Source: an uncultured Bacteroidales bacterium (GTDB lineage: Bacteria; Bacteroidota; Bacteroidia; Bacteroidales; Muribaculaceae). From it: 64,000 nucleotides of DNA. The position numbers were made by a program, and so were the translations under genes. The stretch spans positions 1-64,000 of the forward strand of contig CACYQB010000001.1 of the NCBI GenBank assembly GCA_902776435.1, in the 5' to 3' direction. This document shows, one piece after another, positions 18,474 to 27,558 of this stretch (its first letter is position 1; each line of letters starts with the position of its first letter). Below the pieces are notes generated by a model. The model made no database searches. It was not told the origin of the DNA and worked only from the letters and a program-made list of their open reading frames with translations.

Positions 18474-20672
18474 TCAGGACTTGCGTGCCTCGCCTGGCAC
18501 GGTGCCGAACTCGTCTTTGTAACACTTGGTGAAGTAGGAGGGCGAGGCAAAGCCCACCTGATAGGCAATCTCGCTGACTGATAGCGTTGACTCTTGCAGG
18601 AGTTTTTGGGCTTGGGCCAGCCTTGCCTTGCGCAACAGATCCACTGGCGTATTGCCTGTCAGGGCCTTGACTTTGCGGTAAAGTTGCACACGGCTCAGTC
18701 CCATGTCGGCCGCGAGGTCCTCAATGCTCAGGTTGTTGTCCGACAGGCGCTCCTCAACCATGTTCTTAAATCGGGAAATAAAGGCGTCCTCGATGGGCGT
18801 TGTGGCGACTGCAGTGCCCTGGGGTGGCGTGACTGATGCTTCTGTAACAGGCTTCATGCCCCACAGGTCTTTGAGCTGATGGCGGCTTTGCAGCAGGTTG
18901 TCGATGCGGGCCAGCAGTAATTCCGGGGAGAAGGGTTTGGTGATATAGGCGTCGGCTCCGCTTTCGTAACCCTCAATCTGTTGTTTTTCCAGGGCTCTGG
19001 CCGTGAGCAGAATAACGGGGATATGGCTGGAAATAACGTCCTTTTTTACCTGTTGGCAGAACTCCAGTCCATTCATCACCGGCATCATCACGTCCGAGAC
19101 AATGAGGTCGGGCACTTGTTCGCGGGCGAGTTCGAGTCCGCGCTTACCATCTTCGGCTTCCAGCAGGCGGTATTGCCCTTGCAGGATGGACCGCAGATAG
19201 GTGCGGATGTCAGCATTGTCATCGACGATGAGTACCGTGGGAGCGTCCTCGTCCTGTTCGGGTTCCACGGCGGGGGCAGCAATGGGTTGTGACACGGTGA
19301 TGGCATCCACCTGTGCGCTTGTCATCTCTTGGATGGGAGTCCCCACTTGGGCATCCAGCATCTTGTTGATGAGGCTTGTGAGGTGCTGAGTATTGCGGCG
19401 AACGATGCTAAAGAGTTCGCGTGCATTATCGGTCGCATCTCTGAAGTCATTGGTCCTTAGCAACTGGTCCAGTGGACCTTGAATGAGCGTTAGCGGTGTT
19501 CGCAATTCGTGGCTCACCTGGGTGTAGAAGTCCAGTTGTTCGCGTTCCATCAGCATGCGTTCGTCCTGGATGCGGGCACGCTGCAGGTAATACATGTAGA
19601 TGCCGGCAAGCAACGCCAGCAACAGCAGTATCGCGGCCAGAGCCACAAAGATGAGCGTGCGCTGGTTGCCCAGTTGATCGAGATATTGGCTGGCTTTTTC
19701 ATGCAACTGCTCGAGGTTGCTCGACTGGCGCATGATTTCCTCGCTTTCCATCAGCAGCACGCGGGCGTTGTCCTGAGTGACAAGTGCCGACATCAGATTC
19801 GTCTCCTTCTCATAGGGCTTCCCCTCAAGGATGTCCACCGCCAGTTGCAGCAACTGGTCGCCGTGGGTGGGGTAGATATAGGACGCATCCAGCAGCGAGT
19901 CCTGCACCAGACGGATGCCGCCATTCTCACCCGGCAGGCCATCGATGCCGCAGAACAGCGGCAGGATCCCGCCCGCTTCCTCAAATGCCTTGCGCGCACC
20001 CATTGCTGTGCGGTCGTTCATGCCGAACACCAGGTCGATCTTCTCCCCCTTGTTTTTGTCAAGCCATTGCTTCACTGTGTTGTAGGCCGTCGGTTCGGTC
20101 CAGTCGCCTTGCAAGGTCGCAACTACCTGGATGCCTGGATGCTGGGCAATGGCCTCCCTGAAGCCATTGTGGCGCTCAATGGCGGGTGAAGAACCTTTCA
20201 GTCCCATCACCTCGATGATTTTGCCACGTTCATTCAGCCGAGTGGCGACATACTCGCCCATCAGGTGCCCCATCTCATAGTTGTCGGCACCCATATAGGC
20301 CGTGTATTTCTTGGTGTTGGTCTTGCGTTCAAACACAATCACCGGGATGCCCTTGTCATAGGCCCTGTCGATGGCCGGGGAAATGGTCGATACCTGGTTG
20401 GGAGCCACAATCAGCAGGTCAATTCCAGTGCTTACGAGGCTGTCAATCTGTTGGATTTGGCGCTCATCGCTATCATATGCCGCGGCGAACCTTAGCTCCA
20501 CATTGTCATGGAAATAGGCGCCGATCTGTAATTCCGAGTTCTGCTTGTCGCGCCAGATGTCATCGGAGCACTGCGACACTCCGATGCGGTATTTCTTAGC
20601 ATCCTGCGAGCATGAGGCCAACAGGCCAAGTATCATTAGTGTTATAAAAGCAAATTGATAGTATTTTCGCAT
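18474..20672 (-). CDS. hybrid two-component regulator lacking the ATPase domain
   Basis: 732 residues. N-terminal signal/anchor with LLASC (1-21); periplasmic sugar-binding domain of the LacI/RbsB type (about 28-315, IGVSQCSDDIWR, DLLIVAPNQVSTISPAID, GIPVIVFERKT); membrane helix (about 339-362); HisKA helix pair with H-box QVSHELRTPLTLIQGP (His388); receiver domain (about 479-595, DD at 484-485, phospho-acceptor Asp527 in SDVMMPVMNG, Lys579); AraC helix-turn-helix (about 645-732). Between the H-box helices (to about 440) and the receiver there is only a 38-residue linker, so the N, G1, F and G2 boxes of a HATPase_c domain are absent. It sits beside the fructan locus, as BT1754 does, and probably senses fructose. 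Confidence 0.9.
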   Translation of the reverse strand: MRKYYQFAFITLMILGLLASCSQDAKKYRIGVSQCSDDIWRDKQNSELQIGAYFHDNVELRFAAAYDSDERQIQQIDSLVSTGIDLLIVAPNQVSTISPAIDRAYDKGIPVIVFERKTNTKKYTAYMGADNYEMGHLMGEYVATRLNERGKIIEVMGLKGSSPAIERHNGFREAIAQHPGIQVVATLQGDWTEPTAYNTVKQWLDKNKGEKIDLVFGMNDRTAMGARKAFEEAGGILPLFCGIDGLPGENGGIRLVQDSLLDASYIYPTHGDQLLQLAVDILEGKPYEKETNLMSALVTQDNARVLLMESEEIMRQSSNLEQLHEKASQYLDQLGNQRTLIFVALAAILLLLALLAGIYMYYLQRARIQDERMLMEREQLDFYTQVSHELRTPLTLIQGPLDQLLRTNDFRDATDNARELFSIVRRNTQHLTSLINKMLDAQVGTPIQEMTSAQVDAITVSQPIAAPAVEPEQDEDAPTVLIVDDNADIRTYLRSILQGQYRLLEAEDGKRGLELAREQVPDLIVSDVMMPVMNGLEFCQQVKKDVISSHIPVILLTARALEKQQIEGYESGADAYITKPFSPELLLARIDNLLQSRHQLKDLWGMKPVTEASVTPPQGTAVATTPIEDAFISRFKNMVEERLSDNNLSIEDLAADMGLSRVQLYRKVKALTGNTPVDLLRKARLAQAQKLLQESTLSVSEIAYQVGFASPSYFTKCYKDEFGTVPGEARKS

Positions 20673-20863
20673 TTTTAGTCAACTTTATAGCCCAAAAGAC
20701 ATTAATTAGATAACGTGATGGTTATAAAAATGTCAATCAGACTGCAAAATTGCTAAATTTCTAAAACATATCAAAATTTCCTGCATGATATTTAATCTAC
20801 ACCCCACAAAAAACGCTAGTCTTGAAACTTATAAGGTTTCTATAAGTTTTGGACGTGGTAGAC

Positions 20864-20894
20864 TTTGAGATTTGCTCAAATAAGGTTAATTTTG
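20864..20894 (+). promoter_or_regulatory. promoter of the P1 peptidase gene
   Basis: TTTG (20864-20867) and TAATTTTG (20887-20894) with a 19-nt spacer, about 70 nt before the start codon at 20966. Confidence 0.6.
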
Positions 20895-20965
20895 CAAATG
20901 ATTAGGTATTTCATAGACCAGGGTATTTCACGAGTTGTTGTCGTTACACAGGAGAATAAGGATTT

Positions 20966-22087
20966 ATGAAGAGATTTTTTTTATTGGCTATTACGTTAGT
21001 GGCGGTGGCTGTGTCGGCGCTTGCATCGCAGCACAGGACGTTGCGGGAGTGGGGGTTCCCGACGGGGATTTTTGAGCCGGGGCAGTATAATGCCATTACA
21101 GATGTGCCGGGTGTGACGGTGGGCCATGTTACTCTCATTGATGGCGATAGTGTGCGCACGGGTGTGACGGCCATTGTGCCTCATCAGGGCAACATTTTCC
21201 GTCAGAAGGTGCCTGCAGCCATCTATGTGGGTAATGGCTTTGGCAAATTGGCAGGCGTAACTCAGGTGTCTGAACTCGGTAATATCGAGGCGCCCATTGT
21301 GCTGACCAACACGCTGAGTGTGGCGGCCGGCATCGAGGGCGTTGTCCGTTACACGCTGATGCAGCCAGGCAATGAGAACGAACGTTCAGTCAACGCCGTG
21401 GTGGGTGAGACCAACGACGGTAGATTGAACGACATACGCGGGATGCACGTCACTCCTCAGATGGTCATCGACGCCATCACTCAGGCTCATGGCGGCCCTG
21501 TGGAACAGGGCAATGTGGGTGCTGGAACAGGCACCATCTGTTTTGGATTCAAGGGCGGAATCGGCACCTCGTCTCGCGTGTTGCCTGAGTCGCTGGGCGG
21601 TTACACTGTCGGCGTGCTGGTCCAGACGAACTATGGCGGCATTCTCGAGATTGACGGTGTGCAGGTGGGCCAAAAACTCCATAAGCATGATTTCATCGAC
21701 CATGTGCGCAAGAACGAGAATATTGACGGTTCCTGCATGATGGTCGTCATCACCGACGCACCGCTCGACTCCCGCAATCTGGAGCGAGTTGCAAAGCGTG
21801 CTATGATGGGTATGGCTAAGACGGGCGGAATCGCCAGTAACGGCAGTGGAGACTATGTCATCGCCTTGTCTGTAGCCCCTGGGAACCTCATCGACAGTAG
21901 CGCTAAAACCATTACTTCGACTGTGCTGGCCAATGGTGAAATGTCGTCCATCTTTGCCGCAACGATCGAGGCAACTGCTGAAGCACTGTGGAACTCGCTG
22001 TTTATGGCCGACCCGATGACAGGCCGCAATGGTAACCACGTGGATGCGCTTCCTGTTGAACAGGTGTTGGAGATGCTGAGGAAATAA
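20966..22087 (+). CDS. P1 family (DmpA-like) self-processing aminopeptidase
   Basis: 373 residues with a signal peptide (1-20), so exported. The family features are clear: NAITDVPGVTVGHVTL near the N-terminus, GNGFGKLAGVTQVSELG, and the autocleavage site at Gly255-Ser256 in NIDGSCMMVVITDAPL, where the freed Ser becomes the N-terminal nucleophile. Related enzymes (DmpA, BapA) cleave N-terminal L-residues, D-amides or beta-peptides, so a role in scavenging unusual peptides, including wall peptides, is possible. It is followed by repeat DNA and a C26 peptidase in the same direction, but not in an obvious operon. Confidence 0.9.
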   Translation: MKRFFLLAITLVAVAVSALASQHRTLREWGFPTGIFEPGQYNAITDVPGVTVGHVTLIDGDSVRTGVTAIVPHQGNIFRQKVPAAIYVGNGFGKLAGVTQVSELGNIEAPIVLTNTLSVAAGIEGVVRYTLMQPGNENERSVNAVVGETNDGRLNDIRGMHVTPQMVIDAITQAHGGPVEQGNVGAGTGTICFGFKGGIGTSSRVLPESLGGYTVGVLVQTNYGGILEIDGVQVGQKLHKHDFIDHVRKNENIDGSCMMVVITDAPLDSRNLERVAKRAMMGMAKTGGIASNGSGDYVIALSVAPGNLIDSSAKTITSTVLANGEMSSIFAATIEATAEALWNSLFMADPMTGRNGNHVDALPVEQVLEMLRK

Positions 22088-22236
22088 TAGGCTTTAGGCT
22101 TTAGGTTTTAGGTTTTAGGGGTGGCGCGAGTGCAGCTTAGTATTTTAATCGGCGTGACGGCCGAGAAATTTAAATAAAATTTTTTTGATTTCTTGCGAGC
22201 AATAGAAAATAGGCTTTAGGTTTTAGGTTTTTTGTT
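22088..22236 (+). repeat. composite intergenic repeat R1
   Basis: TTTAGGC/TTTAGGT heptamers at each end (22090-22121 and 22211-22233) surround a core with the hairpin CGGCGTGACGGCCG and the A/T run ending GATTTCTTGCGAGCAAT. A related core lies in the opposite orientation at 25609-25741. Confidence 0.8.
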
Positions 22237-23811
22237 ATGAGGCGGATTTTTTTGAGATTCTGGATTCTTGTTGTGGTGGCGTTTGCAATGTCGCTGACTG
22301 CAAACGCGGGTGATGCTGCACGGGTGAGGGTTGGACTGGCTTGGCAACCGACTGATGCAGCCTACGACCGCGTCGTTCTGTCTATCGAAGCAGCGGGCGG
22401 CGAAGCGGTGATTTTGCCCCAGGTGCGACCCGTTGGAATTGACTACGATGGCATGGTGATAAACCCGAAATTTGTCGATGAAATGGGCGTTTTGCGTCAA
22501 GAATATGCCGATCTGGTCAAGCGGAATACCTATCATGGCACTGATATCGGCGAGGCTCTGGCTGGTGTGCAGGCTGTGGTCTTTTTAGGTGGTGGCGACA
22601 TCAGCCCGACGTTGTTTGCCGAGCCCCAACCCTGGCACGGCATCGCAGATGATAGTCCTGCCAATGCCACACGCGATGTGTCGGAATACCTCACGATGGC
22701 CTATTGCCTTGACCACGATATCCCCGTGCTGGGCCTGTGCCGCGGCATGCAGATGCTTGCGGTCGTTTCGGGGGCTCCACTCATTCAGGATTTGGGCAAA
22801 AAGTACGATGAAATGGGCATAAATTACCATTTTCTGCACCGCATGGAGCGCGACGCAGAAGGCAAACGTTATTACACGCCCCATGACGTGACGGTCACCG
22901 ACCATACCTCGCTGCTCTATACCATAACTAGCACCGATACCATCCATAGCGTGCCCTCGTGGCACCATCAGGTCGTGGGTGACGTGGCGGGCACTCCGTT
23001 GAGGGTGGCAGGCGTGACGGAAACAGACGGCATTGACATTATCGAGGCCATTGAGCGCACTGACAAACACTTTGCACTCGGCGTCCAGTTCCATCCCGAA
23101 GAGGCCATCCGCCAGCACGTTAAGGCGGTGCCAGGCGCTTCCCGCTTTATGCCCCTTGACGAGGCCGTGAAATATTTCACTTCACTGATTGAACATGCCC
23201 AAGTAGGTCGCCATTTCATCCAGGGACGCGCCTATACGGTGTCTGATACCACCGTTTATAACAAGACAGATGACGAGTGCTACAACTTCTTTGCTGTCCT
23301 GGGACGAGCCGAACAAGGCTCTCTCGATGGAGCTGCAGCCGAGTTGTCCTTGTTACTCAACCTGTTTGAGCGTCGTCATCCCGATGCAAGGAACGTATCG
23401 ATTCAGGAAGTCGCCAAGTGGGCGACAGAGTGCGGGTGGTTCGCCCATGCCAGCCGTCGTTGGGAAAGCACGGCAGCACCTGAGTATATTGCTGTAGCCA
23501 AAAACGTTTTGGGCGGCAACCGCGTCTTACCATCCAACATCGTTGAGCACGATTGCCGGGAAGATTTGGCCTATATCGAGACCGATGGCGTGAGATACAG
23601 TCCGTATGAGAATGATAAATACGTGAGCGGGGTAACTGTGTGCTATCAAGCCCCTGTGCATGAGCACAATGGCCGCAAGTTCGGGTTCAGGAAACCAAGC
23701 CATTGGGTTTTCTATGCCTTCCCTGCTGCTAAGAGCGATCCGTTCGGTTCACTATGTGACGAGAATTGTGGCCACGAGAACGTGACCAACGAAGAAGATA
23801 TCGTCAGATAA
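22237..23811 (+). CDS. exported C26 (gamma-glutamyl hydrolase-like) peptidase fused to a SleB-like domain
   Basis: 524 residues, signal peptide 1-24. Residues about 30-325 are a class I amidotransferase fold of the PuuD/C26 type with nucleophile Cys168 (VLGLCRGMQML) and the His286/Glu288 pair (GVQFHPEEA); such enzymes hydrolyse gamma-glutamyl bonds. Residues about 335-510 resemble the SleB/cell-wall-hydrolase_2 domain: FFAVLGRAEQGSLDGAAAEL (candidate catalytic Glu359), AVAKNVLGGNRVLPSNIVEH, and SHWVFYAF. The second assignment rests on pattern only. The pair would suit cutting both the peptide and glycan parts of peptidoglycan fragments. The next gene is convergent, 14 nt away. Confidence 0.75.
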   Translation: MRRIFLRFWILVVVAFAMSLTANAGDAARVRVGLAWQPTDAAYDRVVLSIEAAGGEAVILPQVRPVGIDYDGMVINPKFVDEMGVLRQEYADLVKRNTYHGTDIGEALAGVQAVVFLGGGDISPTLFAEPQPWHGIADDSPANATRDVSEYLTMAYCLDHDIPVLGLCRGMQMLAVVSGAPLIQDLGKKYDEMGINYHFLHRMERDAEGKRYYTPHDVTVTDHTSLLYTITSTDTIHSVPSWHHQVVGDVAGTPLRVAGVTETDGIDIIEAIERTDKHFALGVQFHPEEAIRQHVKAVPGASRFMPLDEAVKYFTSLIEHAQVGRHFIQGRAYTVSDTTVYNKTDDECYNFFAVLGRAEQGSLDGAAAELSLLLNLFERRHPDARNVSIQEVAKWATECGWFAHASRRWESTAAPEYIAVAKNVLGGNRVLPSNIVEHDCREDLAYIETDGVRYSPYENDKYVSGVTVCYQAPVHEHNGRKFGFRKPSHWVFYAFPAAKSDPFGSLCDENCGHENVTNEEDIVR

Positions 23812-23825
23812 CTGATAAAGCCCGT

Positions 23826-25583
23826 TTATAGTAGCATCAAGGGCATCTCAAGCGGAGCGTCCTTGAGAATCAATTCAGCTAACTGGTTGATAGTGAAGAT
23901 GGTTTTGATATTTGTGCAGCGAGGAATACGTTGCACTTTGCCCTCATTGATAGCATAGCAACCATTGTTCTCGCTGATGTGGTTGTCGTCGGTGACGTGC
24001 AGTTTTAGCGATAGGTCAGTATGGGCGGCTGCATAGAGCTTCAACGCTTCCATGACATTAATGATGCGCACCATCCCCTTGTAATGCGGTTTGACGAGGT
24101 AATATGACTTGTCGTAACAAGCGTATTGCTGAAGTGTCTCCCAATTGCGCTCATCTTGCAGCAGCACGCAGGGGCGTGAGCGCTGCCACTCGTCATAGTC
24201 CGCGAAGCCGTTTTCCACGACATCCTCGTCTTGCAACGGTGCGATGCCGACCTGGGCGTAGCCGAATTTCTCGTACATTTCCTGCAAACCATCCTGTTCG
24301 ATCAGCAAGGTGGAGAACACTTTGCCCTGGCACAGCAGCCCGCGGTGCATGTACTTGAACAGGCGTGAAATCATGTGCTGGCCGCGAAGCTCAGGCAGGG
24401 TGCCGACAGCATAGAGATAAACCGCTTCGGCCTCTTGGCCATGATAAAGCAGGCGGTAGGGGAGCGCTTGGGCTGCCGATACGACTTGTCCATCCTGGAT
24501 GCGGCAATAATTGCCGGCTGGGGAATACACGCGCGAGAAGAAGATGTCCAGAGCCTCGTCGCGGTCGTTGAACACCGTCTTCATCAAGTGGCGCACGCCT
24601 TCCCGCTTGCGCTCCACTTTTGCTGCAGATGGCTTGCCCGAGGAGATGGCACGGTCTTTCTTGATCTGGTAGGCAGGATGATAGGACGATTTGGCACGGC
24701 GCAGACCGGGCAAGCCCATGTCTTCTTCCAGATTGATGTAGATGTATTGCTCGGGAATCTGCTGCATGAACTCGTGGCGCACGACAGTGTACACGCCCTT
24801 GTAAGCAATGTCGGCCTTCTCGACGCACAGGTCAAAGGTGTTGCCGTTGATGGGGACGCCATAAGTGAAGGCAACTATCTTACCGTCAACATATAAGGCC
24901 CCGCCGATGGCACCGAAACGTTCCCAGTTGTCAAACACTTGTCTGATGGACTCGCGTTCCATCACCTTGCTGTCAGCCCCTTGGAGGTGGCCGATGGCCT
25001 CGGCGTTGTCGCTCCAGCGTTGCAGCAGTTGCAGGCACTCGGGAAACATCGATGGCTCAAGGGTGCGGTATTCGTGATTGGGATAGAATCGCGGGAACTG
25101 GTACAGGTGCTGCCGCTTGGGGCGCATGTCCTTACCCTCAAGGGCGATGATGCTCTCTCTCAAGCAGATGTAATCGTAGCGCTCGGTCAGCGGTTGGGAG
25201 AACTCAAATTCGCCTGGGAAAGTCCGTTGCAGGAAGTCTATGGCTTGCTGGTTCAGGTTAGTGATGCTGAAGGGCTGGTGATGGGCAAAGCACTCATCGC
25301 GCATGGCGCGGATGACGCATTCCAGATTCCCATCGCCTGCCTCGGCCAGGCGCGGGTGTTCAACCCCCTCGGGGACTGGCGGCAGCGGCATGGTGTGGGT
25401 GTATTGTCCGTCGTAGATGAAACGCATCACCAGATATCCCATGACGATGGCATATTCCAGTCCGAACTGGTTCCAGGTGAGCAGATTTACAGCACTCCAC
25501 TCGCAGCCCTGGACGTCCTCCCAGCGCATGTAGTCGCTGATGACGTCCAGGTCCTTGAAACGAATTGCCTTATACTCAATCAC
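23826..25583 (-). CDS. DUF2156 / GNAT / SCP2-like fusion protein
   Basis: About 585 residues. The frame can start with TTG at 25610, but family members begin like the MIEYKAI that a GTG at 25583 would give, so that start is chosen. N-terminal part (to about 300) is DUF2156, related to the aminoacyl-phosphatidylglycerol synthase acyltransferase fold (PNHEYRTLEPSMFPECLQLL; YINLEEDMGLPGLRRAKSSYHP). The middle (about 335-470) is a GNAT acetyltransferase (AVGTLPELRGQHMISRLFKY). The C-terminal 85 residues resemble the SCP2-like tail of Eis-type acetyltransferases (LSLKLHVTDDNHISENNGCY). In Bacteroides the two transferase parts are usually separate proteins, as far as I recall. Substrates unknown. 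Confidence 0.75.
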   Translation of the reverse strand: MIEYKAIRFKDLDVISDYMRWEDVQGCEWSAVNLLTWNQFGLEYAIVMGYLVMRFIYDGQYTHTMPLPPVPEGVEHPRLAEAGDGNLECVIRAMRDECFAHHQPFSITNLNQQAIDFLQRTFPGEFEFSQPLTERYDYICLRESIIALEGKDMRPKRQHLYQFPRFYPNHEYRTLEPSMFPECLQLLQRWSDNAEAIGHLQGADSKVMERESIRQVFDNWERFGAIGGALYVDGKIVAFTYGVPINGNTFDLCVEKADIAYKGVYTVVRHEFMQQIPEQYIYINLEEDMGLPGLRRAKSSYHPAYQIKKDRAISSGKPSAAKVERKREGVRHLMKTVFNDRDEALDIFFSRVYSPAGNYCRIQDGQVVSAAQALPYRLLYHGQEAEAVYLYAVGTLPELRGQHMISRLFKYMHRGLLCQGKVFSTLLIEQDGLQEMYEKFGYAQVGIAPLQDEDVVENGFADYDEWQRSRPCVLLQDERNWETLQQYACYDKSYYLVKPHYKGMVRIINVMEALKLYAAAHTDLSLKLHVTDDNHISENNGCYAINEGKVQRIPRCTNIKTIFTINQLAELILKDAPLEMPLMLL

Positions 25584-25608
25584 ATGAGTTGTATTGGTGT
25601 TATTACCC

Positions 25609-25741
25609 AAAGCCTAAAGCCTTTTTCGATTGCTCGCTAGGGCTCGCAAGAAATCAAAAAATTATATTTAAATATCCCGGCCGTCAGGCCGATTAAAAAA
25701 CTTAGCGGCATTCTCGCCTCCCTAAAGCCTAAAGCCTAAAA
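25609..25741 (-). repeat. composite intergenic repeat R2, inverted relative to R1
   Basis: Contains CCTAAAG heptamers at both ends, the duplicated GCTCGC(T/A)AGGGCTCGC motif, an A/T core and the hairpin CGGCCGTCAGGCCG, i.e. the R1 core read on the other strand. Confidence 0.8.
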
Positions 25742-26833
25742 TTAAGGAACCGTGTAGCCCTGTTCCACGAGTTCTTCCTTTGTCCTTTGCTTGCTATGGA
25801 GGCCAACGCGTTCCATCTTGTAACTACCGTCTTTCTTGACCGTTATCCTGACGAGCAGGTCGTCACCTCCATTGGGATGGTCCACAAAGTTCATTGAAGG
25901 CATGGTGATGTGGTGCACGCCGCCAAAGTCGCGCTCATCCCACGCGTGGACATGTCCCCAGAACGCGATGGTCGTGTTCCAATCGGCCAGTTTGTCCAGG
26001 ATATAATACAATTCCTCGCGGCAGTAGGTCGATGCGAACTCGTTGAGCGACGGGCGGAAGATATTGGTGTGGGTGAAAGTAAAGGTGTTGCGGATTTTCT
26101 TGTTGTCGCGCTGGAAGAAACCATTCTCGATTTCATCAATCTGATAGCTGCCAAGAGTGCCATTGGCCGAGTCCAGGAAGATGAATCGGTCATAGGCAGT
26201 ATCATTATCGCAGATTACACGGACAGTGAACTCATAGAACGAGGTCTTGAACAGTCTGCTAAACAAGGCCCATCCATTGTGGGTGATGTCATGGTTGCCT
26301 ACAACCGGATAGAAGGGCAGAGCTGTAGGGAAGATGTTGTGTTCGTCCTTGCGATAGATGCAATCGGTTCTTGGGTCATAAAACAAGGTGGTGTCCTGAT
26401 ATATCTCTCCATCCTCCTTGAGCAAGGGTTCAAGGTATTTGTCCATCCATTCATCGGTTGCATCTTCTATGGCTATTTCTGTATTATTGTAATACTCGGC
26501 CTTGGTGTCGGCTAGATCGCCCAAGTGGCAAAAGAAGAGGTCATCGTGTTCCATGCCGATTTCAAGCATTTCTTCAAGTCGGCCCGGATCTAGAGTGATG
26601 TGGCTGTCGCTGCCCACCAGGAAGGAATACTCCTGGATGGTGTCGGCCAGATATTTGTCCCAAGCGACCTCTGCGACTGAAAAGTTGACCAGTGACTGCT
26701 TGACACGGTCGTCAACGCTGGTATTGCCGATGAGCACGCCCGTAGGGCTCACTTTCTCACACGAACTGAATAACGCGCTTGCCGCCATCAGTGCCACGGC
26801 AGCCATGAGGGTATATGATATTGACTTTTTCAT
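25742..26833 (-). CDS. metallophosphoesterase lipoprotein
   Basis: 363 residues from the ATG at 26833 (MKKSISYTLMAAVALMA); an ATG 12 nt upstream would overlap the preceding gene. A lipobox ends LFSSCEK. The calcineurin-like metal motifs are present: GSDSH, HLGDLAD, VGNHDIT and FWGHVHAWD, in the right order. It is therefore a surface or periplasmic phosphoesterase; substrate unknown. It starts 2 nt after the stop of the beta-barrel gene upstream, so the two are one operon. Confidence 0.88.
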   Translation of the reverse strand: MKKSISYTLMAAVALMAASALFSSCEKVSPTGVLIGNTSVDDRVKQSLVNFSVAEVAWDKYLADTIQEYSFLVGSDSHITLDPGRLEEMLEIGMEHDDLFFCHLGDLADTKAEYYNNTEIAIEDATDEWMDKYLEPLLKEDGEIYQDTTLFYDPRTDCIYRKDEHNIFPTALPFYPVVGNHDITHNGWALFSRLFKTSFYEFTVRVICDNDTAYDRFIFLDSANGTLGSYQIDEIENGFFQRDNKKIRNTFTFTHTNIFRPSLNEFASTYCREELYYILDKLADWNTTIAFWGHVHAWDERDFGGVHHITMPSMNFVDHPNGGDDLLVRITVKKDGSYKMERVGLHSKQRTKEELVEQGYTVP

Positions 26834-26835
26834 TG

Positions 26836-27558
26836 TTATTTCCATCGATAAATTACACCTACTTTACCTGTTGTCTCATATTTGCTCGCCAACTGGCTCA
26901 TCGAGCCTGCGGGGCGGACGTTGAATTCACCAAACAGCTTCCATGTGGGATTGAACCTGTAGTAGAAGTCCAGACCCCAGTTGATGTTCCAGTTCTCGTA
27001 GTAGAAGTCGTCATAGTTGCGGAACAGCAGGCCCACGTTCCACTTGTTGGTGCGGGGACGCAGCGTGGCATGAGCGCCAAAGGTGAGCGTGACAGGCTCG
27101 GTGTAGTGGTCGCCCATCATGTTGTACCCGATGAATGAGCCGCCCAGGGTGATGTCCCAGTAGCCGCGCTCAAAGCGGACGGACAGGTTGCCCACGTTCT
27201 CATTAGTGTTATAGCTGTGGTAGTGGTTGAACATGTATTCACCCGAAGCGAACATGTGGAATGACTTGATTTTCAAGTGATACTGTCCTTTGGCTTTGAA
27301 ACCATAGAGGCCCTTGCTATACTGCAGGTTGGCTCCTCCGTCGACGCTCCAGTGTTCGTCGAAGTAATGCCTGTAGTGCACGGTGTTGCCGATGCACGGC
27401 CCGGTGATGATGTTTTTTCCCGTGGTCAATGACATTGACACCTCGTTCTTGTTTTCCCCGTCAAAGGTGTGGCTGCCACTATAGTATTGAGCCATCGATG
27501 TGACGGCGGTGGCGGTCAATAATAATATTGACAGGGTTAATCGTTTGATGATGTGCAT
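26836..27558 (-). CDS. small outer-membrane beta-barrel protein
   Basis: 240 residues. Signal peptide 1-23 (TAVTSMAQ). The rest alternates polar and aromatic residues in amphipathic strands (HWSVDGGANLQYSKGL; GYWDITLGGSFIGYN; WNINWGLDFYYRFNPTW), ending in a C-terminal strand VGVIYRWK, as expected of an 8-10-strand porin-like barrel. No substrate motif. It is cotranscribed with the phosphoesterase lipoprotein. A TATCTTTG box on the minus strand at 27602-27609 supplies a promoter. Confidence 0.75.
   Translation of the reverse strand: MHIIKRLTLSILLLTATAVTSMAQYYSGSHTFDGENKNEVSMSLTTGKNIITGPCIGNTVHYRHYFDEHWSVDGGANLQYSKGLYGFKAKGQYHLKIKSFHMFASGEYMFNHYHSYNTNENVGNLSVRFERGYWDITLGGSFIGYNMMGDHYTEPVTLTFGAHATLRPRTNKWNVGLLFRNYDDFYYENWNINWGLDFYYRFNPTWKLFGEFNVRPAGSMSQLASKYETTGKVGVIYRWK

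Noticed and set aside
18474-20672. HTCS seen as a frameshifted or split gene
   Set aside because: The frame is continuous through the junction and the receiver and AraC domains are in frame with the sensor.
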